From positions 1 through 48,850 of the forward strand of contig CAMNJZ010000007.1 in assembly GCA_946541955.1 (NCBI GenBank): DNA of 48,850 nucleotides, written 5' to 3'. The position numbers and the translations under genes were made by a program. Numbering within the stretch: position 1 is the first letter of the stretch; each line of letters opens with the position of its first letter. Source of the DNA: an uncultured Lachnospiraceae bacterium (GTDB lineage Bacteria > Bacillota > Clostridia > Lachnospirales > Lachnospiraceae). Below the pieces are notes generated by a model, which had not been told where the DNA came from, searched no databases, and saw only the letters and a list, made by a program, of their open reading frames with translations. Positions 1-9,745 of the stretch are shown here, in pieces.

Positions 1-23
1 TGCTGGAAGTCTTAGAGAGGTAG

Positions 24-94
24 CAGGGGAAGAGGGATTCGAACCCCCATGGACGGTTTTGGAGACCGGAATACTGCCATTGTATGATTCCCCT
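24..94 (-). tRNA. tRNA-Trp (anticodon CCA)
   Basis: Reverse complement AGGGGAATCATACAATGGCAGTATTCCGGTCTCCAAAACCGTCCATGGGGGTTCGAATCCCTCTTCCCCTG: 7-bp acceptor AGGGGAA/TTCCCCT, anticodon arm CGGT-CTCCAAA-ACCG, T-loop GGTTCGAATCC. CCA end not encoded. Confidence 0.93.
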
Positions 95-285
95 ATTTTT
101 GCGCGGTTTCTTCACCGACCATGCAAGTATAGCATAAAGATTTTGGGGATTCAATCTTATTTTTTTAATTTTGCATTTTTGTGACGGCTTTTTAGTTTTT
201 GCACAAAAAATCTGAAATCTGAGCCCAAAATTGTACAGAGGACTTGACACTCTTGTCATAATTTTACTGTACTTTTCAAATCTTT

Positions 286-948
286 ATGCTATTATGTAAG
301 CGTCTGACGGCTTTGGACCGCCAGGCCATGCAGCAGTCACTTACTTATGGGACAGTAATTTTGGGAAACAAATCTGACCGCAAGAAAAAACTGATACAGG
401 ATACAGCCAGAGCCGTGTTCATGGAACGGGGCTTTAAGGATGTGACCATGAAGGATATCGCCGAGGCCTGTCAGATCAGCCGGGGCGGTCTTTACCTGTA
501 TTATCCCAGTACCAAGGAGCTGCTGCGGGACGTGCTCCGCATGGAGTCGGCCGATTCGGACGATACCTTCCAGGCGGCCCTGAGCGACAACCTGACGCCT
601 TCCCGGATCCTCCTTCTTTTCCTGCGGGAACAGAAGAAGGAGCTGATGCACCCGGAGCAGACCCTCAATCTTGCCCTCTATGAGTATGCCTTTACCGGCC
701 AGGAGGAGGACAAGGCCTTTATCAAAAAGAGGTTCCAGCAGGCGGTGCAGATCATTGAGCATCTGATCAGGATGGGCAATGAAACCGGGGAATTCGACTG
801 CCCCAATCCCCACGATGCGGCCACAGACATCATGCTGGTCATCGAAGGGATGAAGATCTCGGCCCATACCATGGGCATTTCAGAAAGAAAAGTAGACAGG
901 GAGATCCGTTATCTGATTGGCGGTCTGCTTCCTGTTGAAGCAGAATAG
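286..948 (+). CDS. TetR/AcrR family transcriptional regulator (start codon uncertain, may lie downstream of 286)
   Basis: N-terminal HTH: KKLIQDTARAVFMERGFKDVTMKDIAEACQISRGGLYLYYPSTKELL. No clear SD before 286. Confidence 0.9.
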   Translation: MLLCKRLTALDRQAMQQSLTYGTVILGNKSDRKKKLIQDTARAVFMERGFKDVTMKDIAEACQISRGGLYLYYPSTKELLRDVLRMESADSDDTFQAALSDNLTPSRILLLFLREQKKELMHPEQTLNLALYEYAFTGQEEDKAFIKKRFQQAVQIIEHLIRMGNETGEFDCPNPHDAATDIMLVIEGMKISAHTMGISERKVDREIRYLIGGLLPVEAE

Positions 949-1093
949 TGCTGCGGGGGAAGAGCCCGAAGCACTTATTTCCATGTGTTAAATTAAACGT
1001 GTTTTATGAAAGCATGTTTTTCAGACATGTTTTATTTCAAAAAATTGTTCATTATGGACCAGCTCAAGAACAGGAGGATGCAGAGTTAAGAAC

Positions 1094-4000
1094 ATGAGCG
1101 CTGTAAAACGTATCTATGTGGAGAAGAAAAGGCCCTATGCTGTAGAAGCAAGTCATCTGAAGGAAGATATCCTGGACTTTCTGGGCGTTGCAGGGATCGA
1201 GGATGTCCGTATCCTGATCCGCTACGATGTCGAGAACATTTCAGAGGATGTTTTCGAGAAGGCATGCCGGACAGTCTTCTCCGAGCCCCCCGTAGACAAT
1301 CTCTATCTGGAGACCATTGAGATCCCCGCCGGGGCCAGAGTCTTTTCCGTAGAGCCCCTGCCCGGTCAGTTCGATCAGAGGGCGGATTCCGCAGTCCAGT
1401 GTGTCCAGTTCCTGAACGAGAACGAAAAGCCCATCGTCAGGACGGCCAAGACCTATATCCTGACAGGCTCCATTTCCGACGAAGAGTTCGAAAGGATCAA
1501 GGGCAACTGCATCAACCCTGTAGACTCCCGTGAGACCGGCCTTGAAAAGCCCGAGACCCTGGAAGCCGTTTATCCCGAGGCTCCCGATGTAGCTGTCTTC
1601 GACGGCTTCATTTCCATGGACCAGGAGGCCCTGGCTGCCCTGTACAGGTCCCTTGGCCTTGCCATGACCTTTGAAGATTTCAAGTTCATCCAGACCTACT
1701 TTGCCGGGGAAGAGAAGAGAGATCCTTCCATGACCGAGATCCGGGTCCTGGATACCTACTGGTCCGATCACTGCCGTCATACCACCTTTGCTACAGAACT
1801 GAAGAACATTGAGTTCGAGGACGGATATTATACGACCCCCATCCAGACGACCTACCAGAGCTACCGCGACACCATGTCCGAGCTCTACAAGGACAGGGAC
1901 GACAAGTTCGTCTGTCTGATGGATCTGGCCACCATGGGTATGCGCAAGCTCCGGGCCGACGGCAAGCTGACCGACATGGAAGAGTCCGATGAAAACAACG
2001 CCTGCTCCGTCGTCGTGCCCATCGAAGTGGACTACGGCAATGGCCCGGAAACCGAGGAGTGGCTGGTCTTCTTCAAGAACGAGACCCACAACCACCCTAC
2101 TGAGATCGAACCCTTCGGCGGTGCCGCCACCTGTCTTGGCGGCGCGATCCGCGATCCCCTTTCCGGCAGAGGCTATGTCTACCAGGCCATGCGTGTGACC
2201 GGCGCCGCCGATCCCACTGTACCGGTGTCCGATACCTTAAAGGGCAAGCTTCCCCAGAAGAAGCTGGTCAACGACGCAGCCCAGGGCTATTCTTCCTACG
2301 GCAACCAGATCGGTCTGGCCACCGGCGAGGTCAAGGAGATCTATCATCCCGGCTATGTGGCCAAGCGTATGGAGATCGGCGCCGTTATGGGTGCGGCAGC
2401 CCGCAAGAACGTACAGCGTCTGAACTCCGATCCCGGAGATATCATTGTGCTCCTGGGCGGCCGGACCGGCCGTGACGGCATGGGCGGCGCCACCGGCTCC
2501 TCCAAGGCCCACACAGAGGAGTCTTTGACCACCTGCGGCGCAGAGGTCCAGAAGGGCAACGCTCCCACCGAGCGTAAGCTCCAGCGTCTCTTCCGCAGAC
2601 CGGAGGTTTCCTATCTTATTAAGAAGTGCAACGACTTTGGTGCAGGCGGCGTATCCGTAGCCATCGGCGAGCTGGCCGACGGTCTGGATATCAATCTGGA
2701 CCTGGTCCCCAAGAAATATGAAGGCCTGGACGGCACAGAGCTGGCCATTGCAGAATCCCAGGAGCGTATGGCTGTGGTCATCGATCCCAAGGATCTGGAC
2801 CAGTTCATGCAGTATGCCGGCGAGGAAAACCTGGAGGCAACGGTGGTTGCCACAGTGACCGAGGAGCCCAGACTGGTCATGAAATGGCGCGGCAAGGCCA
2901 TCGTGGACATTTCCCGTGCCTTCCTCAATACCAACGGCGCCCACCAGGAGACCGACGTTAAGGTCCTGGTGCCTTCCCAGGAAGACAACTACTTCCGTAA
3001 GACAGCCTCCCAGGGCGTTGCCAGGGAGCTGGAGAAGCTGGCCCAGGGCGTCAGCCAGGACGTGGTCTTTGAAAACGCTCTCCTGGCCAGTGTCAGCGAT
3101 CTCAATTCCTGCTCTCAGAAGGGGCTGGTGGAGCGCTTCGACGCCAGCATCGGCGCGGCGACCGTGACCATGCCCTACGGCGGCAAGTATCAGCTGACCG
3201 AGACCCAGACCATGGTGGCAGGCCTCCCTGTTCTGGGCGGCAGGACCGATACCGTGACCATGATGAGCTATGGCTTTGATCCCTATCTGTCCTCCTGGAG
3301 CCCCTATCACGGAGCGGTCTACGCTGTGACAGATTCCATTGCCAAGATCGTGGCAGCCGGCGGCGACTACCGTGATCTTCACTTTACCTTCCAGGAATAC
3401 TTCGGCAGGATGTCCGCCGAGCCTTCCCGCTGGAGCCAGCCCTTCTCGGCCCTGCTTGGCGCCTATGACGCACAGATCGGCTACGGCATCGCCTCCATCG
3501 GCGGCAAGGACTCCATGTCCGGTACCTTCAACGACATCGACGTACCGCCTACCCTGGTCTCCTTTGCAGTGGATACCGCCAAGGTCGGGAACGTTGTGAC
3601 GCCGGAGCTCAAAAAGGCAGGAGACAGGCTCTACTGCATCCGCATTGAAAGAGATGAGTATGACATGCCCATCTACGAGGATGTCATGGCTGTTTACAGG
3701 GCTGTGACCGATCTGATGCGGGACAAGGCCATCTGCGCGGCCTATGCCGTGGATTCCTACGGCATCATGCCTGCAGCAGCCAAGATGGCCTTCGGCAACA
3801 AGCTGGGCATCGCCTTCAATGAAAAGCGCAGATTAAAGAGCTACTTCAAGAACGGCCTGGGCAATCTCCTGGTGGAAATGAGCCCCGAGGGCGAAGCCCT
3901 GCTGGAGGAGATGGAGCTGGATTATGTCCTGGTCGGCACCATTACCGAGGACCAGGAATTTACCTACGGCGGCGCCGCAGTCTCCATGGACCGGGTGATC

Positions 4001-4918
4001 GCAGCCTGGAAGAAGCCTCTGGAGAAGGTATTTCCTTCCATCGCCGTCAAGGACAAGACTCCTGTGGAGACCCCCATCTTCAAGGCGGACTCCATTGCCG
4101 TCTGCAGCCACAAGCTGGCCCAGCCCACGGTCTTTATCCCGGTCTTCCCGGGCACCAACTGCGAGTATGATTCCGCCAGAGCCTTCGAGGCTGCCGGTGC
4201 AAAGACCCTTACCAGAGTCTTTACCAACCTGACGGCAGAGGGCATCCGCGAATCCGTAGACGCCTTTGCAAAGGCCATCGATCAGTCCCAGATTATCATG
4301 TTCCCCGGCGGCTTCTCTGCCGGCGACGAACCCGACGGATCCGCCAAGTTCTTTGCAACGGCCTTCCGCAACGGTCCCATCGAGGAAGCGGTCATGAAGA
4401 TGCTGAATGAGCGTGACGGTCTGATCCTGGGTATCTGCAACGGCTTCCAGGCCCTGATCAAGCTGGGTCTGGTCCCCAACGGCTCCTTCACAGGCCAGAA
4501 CGAAGAATCCCCGACCCTGACCTACAATACCATCGGCAGGCATATCTCCAAGATGGCCTATACCAAGGTGGTCAGCAACAAGTCCCCCTGGCTGGCAGGG
4601 GCAGACCTGGGCGGCGTCTATGTCAATCCCGCTTCCCACGGCGAGGGACGTTTCGTAGCACCCAGGGCCTGGATCGACAGGCTCTTTGCAAACGGACAGG
4701 TCGCGACCCAGTACTGCGATCCGGACGGAAATATTTCCATGGATGAGGAATGGAACATCAACGGTTCCTTCTGCTCCATTGAAGGCATCACCTCTCCCGA
4801 CGGCAGGATCTTCGGCAAGATGGTCCACTGCGAACGCCGCGGCCAGGGCGTGAATCTGAATATTGTCGGCGACCAGGATATGAAGCTGTTCGAATCCGGC
4901 GTCAGATATTTTAGCTGA
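1094..4918 (+). CDS. purL: Phosphoribosylformylglycinamidine synthase, long single-chain form with C-terminal glutamine amidotransferase
   Basis: 1274 aa; DTYWSDHCRHTTF, FKNETHNHPTEIEPFGGAATCLGGAIRDPLSGRG; C-terminal amidotransferase FPGGFSAGDEPDGSAKF, LGICNGFQALIKLGLVP. Confidence 0.97.
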   Translation: MSAVKRIYVEKKRPYAVEASHLKEDILDFLGVAGIEDVRILIRYDVENISEDVFEKACRTVFSEPPVDNLYLETIEIPAGARVFSVEPLPGQFDQRADSAVQCVQFLNENEKPIVRTAKTYILTGSISDEEFERIKGNCINPVDSRETGLEKPETLEAVYPEAPDVAVFDGFISMDQEALAALYRSLGLAMTFEDFKFIQTYFAGEEKRDPSMTEIRVLDTYWSDHCRHTTFATELKNIEFEDGYYTTPIQTTYQSYRDTMSELYKDRDDKFVCLMDLATMGMRKLRADGKLTDMEESDENNACSVVVPIEVDYGNGPETEEWLVFFKNETHNHPTEIEPFGGAATCLGGAIRDPLSGRGYVYQAMRVTGAADPTVPVSDTLKGKLPQKKLVNDAAQGYSSYGNQIGLATGEVKEIYHPGYVAKRMEIGAVMGAAARKNVQRLNSDPGDIIVLLGGRTGRDGMGGATGSSKAHTEESLTTCGAEVQKGNAPTERKLQRLFRRPEVSYLIKKCNDFGAGGVSVAIGELADGLDINLDLVPKKYEGLDGTELAIAESQERMAVVIDPKDLDQFMQYAGEENLEATVVATVTEEPRLVMKWRGKAIVDISRAFLNTNGAHQETDVKVLVPSQEDNYFRKTASQGVARELEKLAQGVSQDVVFENALLASVSDLNSCSQKGLVERFDASIGAATVTMPYGGKYQLTETQTMVAGLPVLGGRTDTVTMMSYGFDPYLSSWSPYHGAVYAVTDSIAKIVAAGGDYRDLHFTFQEYFGRMSAEPSRWSQPFSALLGAYDAQIGYGIASIGGKDSMSGTFNDIDVPPTLVSFAVDTAKVGNVVTPELKKAGDRLYCIRIERDEYDMPIYEDVMAVYRAVTDLMRDKAICAAYAVDSYGIMPAAAKMAFGNKLGIAFNEKRRLKSYFKNGLGNLLVEMSPEGEALLEEMELDYVLVGTITEDQEFTYGGAAVSMDRVIAAWKKPLEKVFPSIAVKDKTPVETPIFKADSIAVCSHKLAQPTVFIPVFPGTNCEYDSARAFEAAGAKTLTRVFTNLTAEGIRESVDAFAKAIDQSQIIMFPGGFSAGDEPDGSAKFFATAFRNGPIEEAVMKMLNERDGLILGICNGFQALIKLGLVPNGSFTGQNEESPTLTYNTIGRHISKMAYTKVVSNKSPWLAGADLGGVYVNPASHGEGRFVAPRAWIDRLFANGQVATQYCDPDGNISMDEEWNINGSFCSIEGITSPDGRIFGKMVHCERRGQGVNLNIVGDQDMKLFESGVRYFS

Positions 4919-4931
4919 TACAAATCTCCCG

Positions 4932-5630
4932 ATGAACAAGATCAATTACAGTAAGGAAACTGAAAAAATCATTGACGGGGTGCGCGCTGGCGGCAGGGCA
5001 CCCCGCCTTCTTTTACACAGCTGCTGCGCCCCCTGCTCCAGCCACTGCATGGAGTATCTGCGGGAATATTTCGATCTGACGGTCTATTATTACAATCCCA
5101 ATATCACGGAGGATGCGGAGTACCGTTATCGTCTGTCGGAGGAGAAGCGTCTGATCGCAGAATACAACCGCCAGGTGGAGGAAGGGGACTTTGCCGGCAT
5201 GCATTCGGGGCCGGGGGCCAGGAAGATCCAGATTCTGGAAGCCCCCTACGATCCCGGGAACTGGGCCCTGGCAGTCCGGGGCCTGGAAGACTGCCCCGAA
5301 GGGGGCGACCGCTGCAGGGCCTGCTTTGAAATGCGGCTTCGCATGGCGGCCAGGGCTGCGGCAGAGGGGAAGTTCGACTATTTTACGACGACCCTGACCA
5401 TCTCCCCCATGAAGAATGCGGCCCTTTTGAATGAGATCGGCATGGCCCTGTCCAGGGAATACGGCGTTTCCTGGCTGCCTTCGGATTTCAAGAAAAGGGA
5501 CGGCTACAAGCGGTCGATCGAGCTCTCCAGGCAGTTCGGTCTCTACAGACAGGACTACTGCGGCTGCGGCTATTCCAAGGCGGAAAGGGAGAGGGCCGCA
5601 AAGGGCGCAGAGGGCAGCAAAGGCACCTAA
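4932..5630 (+). CDS. queH: Epoxyqueuosine reductase QueH (former DUF208)
   Basis: LLLHSCCAPCSSHCMEYL, CPEGGDRCRACFEMRL, SDFKKRDGYKRSIELSRQFGLYRQDYCGCGYS. Confidence 0.92.
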   Translation: MNKINYSKETEKIIDGVRAGGRAPRLLLHSCCAPCSSHCMEYLREYFDLTVYYYNPNITEDAEYRYRLSEEKRLIAEYNRQVEEGDFAGMHSGPGARKIQILEAPYDPGNWALAVRGLEDCPEGGDRCRACFEMRLRMAARAAAEGKFDYFTTTLTISPMKNAALLNEIGMALSREYGVSWLPSDFKKRDGYKRSIELSRQFGLYRQDYCGCGYSKAERERAAKGAEGSKGT

Positions 5631-5676
5631 GCGTCTTTGTATGTATCAGAAAATCAATAGAAAAGAGGACAGGCAA

Positions 5677-7449
5677 GTGCAGAAATTTTTAGACGTAATT
5701 TCAAAGGACATGATGCAGGCCTTCGAGGAGGCGGGGTACGATCCGTCTCTTGGCAGGGTCACAGTATCCAATCGTCCGGATCTGGCTGAATACCAGTGCA
5801 ACGGCGCCATGGCCGGTGCCAAAAAATATCATAAGGCTCCCTTTATGATCGCGGACGAGGTGGCCGCGGTCCTGAGGGAAAAGAGCTCTGTTTTTTCCCA
5901 GGTGGAGGTGGTCAAGCCCGGCTTCCTGAACCTGAAGATCTCTGAGAGCTTTCTGAAGGACTACCTGCAGCAGATGAGCGGAGAGGACCGCTTTGGCATG
6001 GAGCAGCCAGAGAACCCCTCCACCATCGTTCTGGACTACGGCGGACCCAACGTTGCCAAGCCCCTTCATGTGGGACACCTTCGGAGCGCGGTCATCGGCG
6101 AAGCCATCAAGCGGATCTGCCGCTATCATGGTGAGAAGGTCATCGGCGACATTCACCTGGGCGACTGGGGCCTGCAGATGGGCCTTGTCATCACCGAGGT
6201 GAAAAAGAGAAACCCCGATCTTCCCTATTTTGATCCGGATTTCCAGGGAGACTATCCTGCCCAGGCTCCCTTCACCGTCAGCGAGCTGGAGGAGATCTAT
6301 CCCTTTGCCTCCGCAAAGTCCAAGCAGGACCCTGCCTACTATGCAGAGGCCATGGAGGCCACCCACAGGCTCCAGTCCGGCGACCGGGGCATGCGGGCCC
6401 TCTGGGAGAAGATCATTGAAGTATCCGTCACGGATATGAAGAAGAACTACGAGAAGCTGGACGTATCCTTCGACCTCTGGTGGGGCGAATCCACCGTCAA
6501 CGATGTCATCTCCCCCATGGTGGAAAAGATGAAGGCAGAGGGCTACGCCTATGAAAGCGACGGCGCCCTGGTGGTGGACGTGGCAGAGGAGACCGATTCC
6601 AAGGAGCTTCCTCCCTGCATGATCCTCAAATCCGACGGGGCCGCCCTCTATACCACCACGGACCTGGCCACCATCTGGGAGCGTGAGAAGCAGTTTTCTC
6701 CCGACCAGATCATTTATATTACGGACAAGCGGCAGGAGCTCCACTTTACCCAGGTCTTCCGCTGCGCCAGAAAGACCGGTCTGATCAGGCCCGAAACAGG
6801 CCTTCGTCATATCGGCTTTGGCACCATGAACGGGAAGGACGGCAAGCCCTTCAAGACCAGGGAGGGCGGCGTCATGCGCCTGCAGACCCTGATCGAGGAT
6901 ATCAACGCCGAGATGCTGGGCAAGATCAAGTCCAACGAGGAGATCCCGGAGGCCGAAGCGGTGGACACCGCCGCCAGAGTGGCCCTGGCCGCCCTCAAGT
7001 ACGGCGATCTTTCCAACCAGGCTTCCAAGGACTATGTCTTCGACCTGGAGCGCTTTACCTCCTTTGAGGGAGATACCGGCCCCTACATCCTCTATACCAT
7101 CGTCCGCATCAAGTCCATCCTGGCCAAGTACAGGGACCAGGGCGGGGAAGCGGTCAGCGTGAACGACCTGCTGGAAGCGGGGAGCCGCCTGGAAAAGAGC
7201 CTCATGTTCGACCTGGCAGGCTTTTCTGCCATGATGGACGGGGCTTATCAGGACCTGGCCCCTCACAGGATCTGCGCCTATATTTATCAGCTGTCCAATG
7301 ATTTCAACAGCTTCTACCACGCCACCAGGATCCTGACCGAGGAGGATCCGGCCAGAAAGAAGAGCTGGATCGCCCTTCTTAAGCTGACGGAAGACATCCT
7401 TGTGACATGTATCCATGTCCTGGGATTTGATACCCCGGAGCGTATGTAA
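5677..7449 (+). CDS. argS: Arginyl-tRNA synthetase (likely GTG start at 5677)
   Basis: DYGGPNVAKPLHVGHLRSAVIGEAIKRI (HIGH-like), GDWGLQMGLVI, DKRQELHFTQVF, GTMNGKDGKPFKTREGG. AGAGGA SD upstream of in-frame GTG 5677; the ORF-track start 5431 overlaps queH. Confidence 0.96.
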   Translation: MQKFLDVISKDMMQAFEEAGYDPSLGRVTVSNRPDLAEYQCNGAMAGAKKYHKAPFMIADEVAAVLREKSSVFSQVEVVKPGFLNLKISESFLKDYLQQMSGEDRFGMEQPENPSTIVLDYGGPNVAKPLHVGHLRSAVIGEAIKRICRYHGEKVIGDIHLGDWGLQMGLVITEVKKRNPDLPYFDPDFQGDYPAQAPFTVSELEEIYPFASAKSKQDPAYYAEAMEATHRLQSGDRGMRALWEKIIEVSVTDMKKNYEKLDVSFDLWWGESTVNDVISPMVEKMKAEGYAYESDGALVVDVAEETDSKELPPCMILKSDGAALYTTTDLATIWEREKQFSPDQIIYITDKRQELHFTQVFRCARKTGLIRPETGLRHIGFGTMNGKDGKPFKTREGGVMRLQTLIEDINAEMLGKIKSNEEIPEAEAVDTAARVALAALKYGDLSNQASKDYVFDLERFTSFEGDTGPYILYTIVRIKSILAKYRDQGGEAVSVNDLLEAGSRLEKSLMFDLAGFSAMMDGAYQDLAPHRICAYIYQLSNDFNSFYHATRILTEEDPARKKSWIALLKLTEDILVTCIHVLGFDTPERM

Positions 7450-7461
7450 GAAACGGTCAAC

Positions 7462-7490
7462 TTTACAGTCTCGTTCAAACGTGATATTGT
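7462..7490 (+). promoter_or_regulatory. Predicted sigma-A promoter of the cobO-like/dapA/dapB/hisA cluster
   Basis: TTTACA - 17 nt - TATTGT with extended -10 TGA. Confidence 0.6.
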
Positions 7491-7540
7491 AATTTTATTC
7501 ACTGATTCATCCCCGGACCGGCTGTGGAGGGTAGATTCCT

Positions 7541-8038
7541 ATGGGAACAGGCAGAATCATTATTTATAACGGTGACAGCGAAGATACCGTAGCGGCTGCC
7601 CTTGGCAAGGCCATCGCCCTGTCCAACCGGGGCGAAAAGGTCGGCGTGATCCAGTTCCTGCGGGACAAGAGCGTCCTGGACGCCCCCCTGACCAGAAGGC
7701 TGGAGCCGGAGATCAAGATGTTCCGCTTCGAGAAATCCATCAGGGACTTCGAGGGGCTCAGCCAGGAGGAGAAGGAGGACGAGATCGCCAACATCCGGAA
7801 CGGTCTCAACTATGCCCGCAAGGTCCTGGCCACCGGCCAGTTCGACGCCCTTTTCCTGGACGAGGTCATGGAGCTGATCTCCCTGAAGGTCATTACGGCC
7901 GGGGAGCTGGAGCAGATCCTTTCTGCCCGGGGCTTTACGGACGTCTTTCTGACAGGCCACAGCGTCTGTGAGGAAGCCTTCACCTTCGTGGATGAGATCA
8001 TAGAGCTGAAAAGCGTCCAGTTCAAAAACTACAGTTGA
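7541..8038 (+). CDS. BtuR/CobO (corrinoid adenosyltransferase)-like protein with degenerate P-loop
   Basis: Colinear with BtuR/CobO: GRIIIYNGDSEDTVAAALGKAIALSNRGEKVGVIQFLRDK...FDALFLDEVMELISLKVITAGELEQIL...DVFLTGHSVCEEAFTFVDEIIELK. Confidence 0.75.
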   Translation: MGTGRIIIYNGDSEDTVAAALGKAIALSNRGEKVGVIQFLRDKSVLDAPLTRRLEPEIKMFRFEKSIRDFEGLSQEEKEDEIANIRNGLNYARKVLATGQFDALFLDEVMELISLKVITAGELEQILSARGFTDVFLTGHSVCEEAFTFVDEIIELKSVQFKNYS

Positions 8039-8072
8039 TCATACAGATGCCAGAGATACAATGGAGGATAAA

Positions 8073-8957
8073 ATGTCAGTATTCAAGGGCTCGGGAGTAG
8101 CGATCATCACTCCCTTCAACGAAGATCTTTCTATTAATTATGACGTCTTTGCGGACTTCATAGATTTCCAGATCGATAACGGCACCGACGCCATCATCGT
8201 CTGCGGAACCACAGGCGAATCGGCCACCCTGTCCGAGGCCGAGCATGTGGAAGCCTGCAAATGGTGCATCGAATATGTGAAGGGCCGGGTCCCTGTCATT
8301 GCAGGCACCGGTTCCAACTCCACCCAGACGGCCATCGAGCTGTCCACAGCCATCGGCGAAGCCGGTGCAGACGGACTCCTGGTGGTTTCCCCCTATTACA
8401 ACAAGGCGACCCAGAAGGGTCTCTATGCCCACTACAAGGCCATCGCCGATGCGGTGAAGACCCCCATCATCATGTACAACGTTCCCAGCCGTACCGGCTG
8501 CAACATCCAGCCTGAGACAGCGGCCAGACTGGTCAAGGAGGTGCCGGGGATCGTGGGCATCAAGGAAGCCAGCGGAGATATCAGCCAGATCGTTAAGCTC
8601 ATGGCTCTGACAGACGGCAACATCGAGCTCTATTCCGGCAATGACGATCAGGTCGTGCCCCTTCTTTCCATGGGCGGCCTGGGCGTGATCTCTGTGGTGG
8701 CCAACGTCGCTCCCAGAGCCATGCATGACATGTGCTATAAGTTCTTCGAAGGAGACGTGGCAGGCGCTGCCAAGCTCCAGAGAGATACCTTTGCCCTGTG
8801 CAAAAACCTCTTCACCGAGGTCAATCCCATCCCGGTCAAGAAGGCCGTCAGCTTCATGGGCGTACAGACAGGCCCTCTGCGCATGCCTCTGACAGAAATG
8901 GAGCCCGAGCATGCGGCGGCCCTGAAGAAGGCAATGGAAGACTTCGGAATTATCTAA
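8073..8957 (+). CDS. dapA: 4-hydroxy-tetrahydrodipicolinate synthase
   Basis: GSGVAIITPFNEDLSINYDVFADFIDFQIDNGTDAIIVCGTTGESATLSEAEH, VSPYYNKATQKGLYAHYKAIA, YNVPSRTGCNI. GGAGGA SD precedes ATG 8073 (ORF track starts at 8061). Confidence 0.97.
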   Translation: MSVFKGSGVAIITPFNEDLSINYDVFADFIDFQIDNGTDAIIVCGTTGESATLSEAEHVEACKWCIEYVKGRVPVIAGTGSNSTQTAIELSTAIGEAGADGLLVVSPYYNKATQKGLYAHYKAIADAVKTPIIMYNVPSRTGCNIQPETAARLVKEVPGIVGIKEASGDISQIVKLMALTDGNIELYSGNDDQVVPLLSMGGLGVISVVANVAPRAMHDMCYKFFEGDVAGAAKLQRDTFALCKNLFTEVNPIPVKKAVSFMGVQTGPLRMPLTEMEPEHAAALKKAMEDFGII

Positions 8958-8971
8958 AGAAGGATTAAAAG

Positions 8972-9736
8972 ATGGTACGAGTACTTTTACATGGAAGCAA
9001 CGGACGGATGGGACACATGGTGTCCGACATTGCAAAGAAGGATGAACGGATCGAGATCGTGGCAGGCGTGGACGCCTTCGGCACCCCCTGCGGCGGCTAT
9101 CCCGTCTATGAGAGCCTGGAGCAGGTGCAGGAGGAGGCGGACGTAGTCATTGACTTTTCCACCGCCGCGGCCGTAGACGGCCTTCTGGACTACTGCGCAG
9201 AAAAGAATCTCCCCGTGGTCCTTTGCACCACCGGTCTGTCCGAGGCCCAGACGGCCCATATGCAGGAGACGGCAGGGAAGGTGGCGGTCCTTAAATCCGC
9301 CAACATGTCCCTGGGCGTCAACATGCTCATGGCCCTTTTAAAGCAGGCCGCGGCTCCTCTGGCCGCCGCCGGCTTTGACATCGAGATCGTGGAGAAGCAC
9401 CACAGAATGAAGCTGGATGCCCCCAGCGGCACGGCTCTTGCCCTGGCGGACGCTGCCAACAGCGCCCTGAACGGGGAATATGACTATGTATACGACCGGT
9501 CTGAGAGGCGTATGCAGCGCCCCGTCAGGGAGATCGGTATTTCCGCAGTCCGCGGCGGCACCATCGTGGGCGACCACGACGTGATCTTTGCAGGCGAGGA
9601 TGAGGTCATTACCTTCTCCCACAGAGCCTACAGCCGGGCCGTCTTTGCCAAGGGCGCTGCAGAGGCAGCCGCCTTCCTGGCAGGAAAGGCAGCGGGCATG
9701 TATTCCATGGGCGACGTCCTGGGACTGGACGCCTGA
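8972..9736 (+). CDS. dapB: 4-hydroxy-tetrahydrodipicolinate reductase
   Basis: VRVLLHGSNGRMGHMVSDIAKK, VVLCTTGLSEAQ, EIVEKHHRMKLDAPSGTALALADA. Confidence 0.97.
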   Translation: MVRVLLHGSNGRMGHMVSDIAKKDERIEIVAGVDAFGTPCGGYPVYESLEQVQEEADVVIDFSTAAAVDGLLDYCAEKNLPVVLCTTGLSEAQTAHMQETAGKVAVLKSANMSLGVNMLMALLKQAAAPLAAAGFDIEIVEKHHRMKLDAPSGTALALADAANSALNGEYDYVYDRSERRMQRPVREIGISAVRGGTIVGDHDVIFAGEDEVITFSHRAYSRAVFAKGAAEAAAFLAGKAAGMYSMGDVLGLDA

Positions 9737-9745
9737 GGACAGTTT

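Noticed and set aside
1094-4918. purL-purQ fusion as a novelty
   Set aside because: Long single-chain FGAM synthases are well known in Clostridia and other bacteria.
5701-7416. 571-aa minus-strand ORF opposite argS
   Set aside because: Antisense register artefact; argS is unambiguous on the plus strand.
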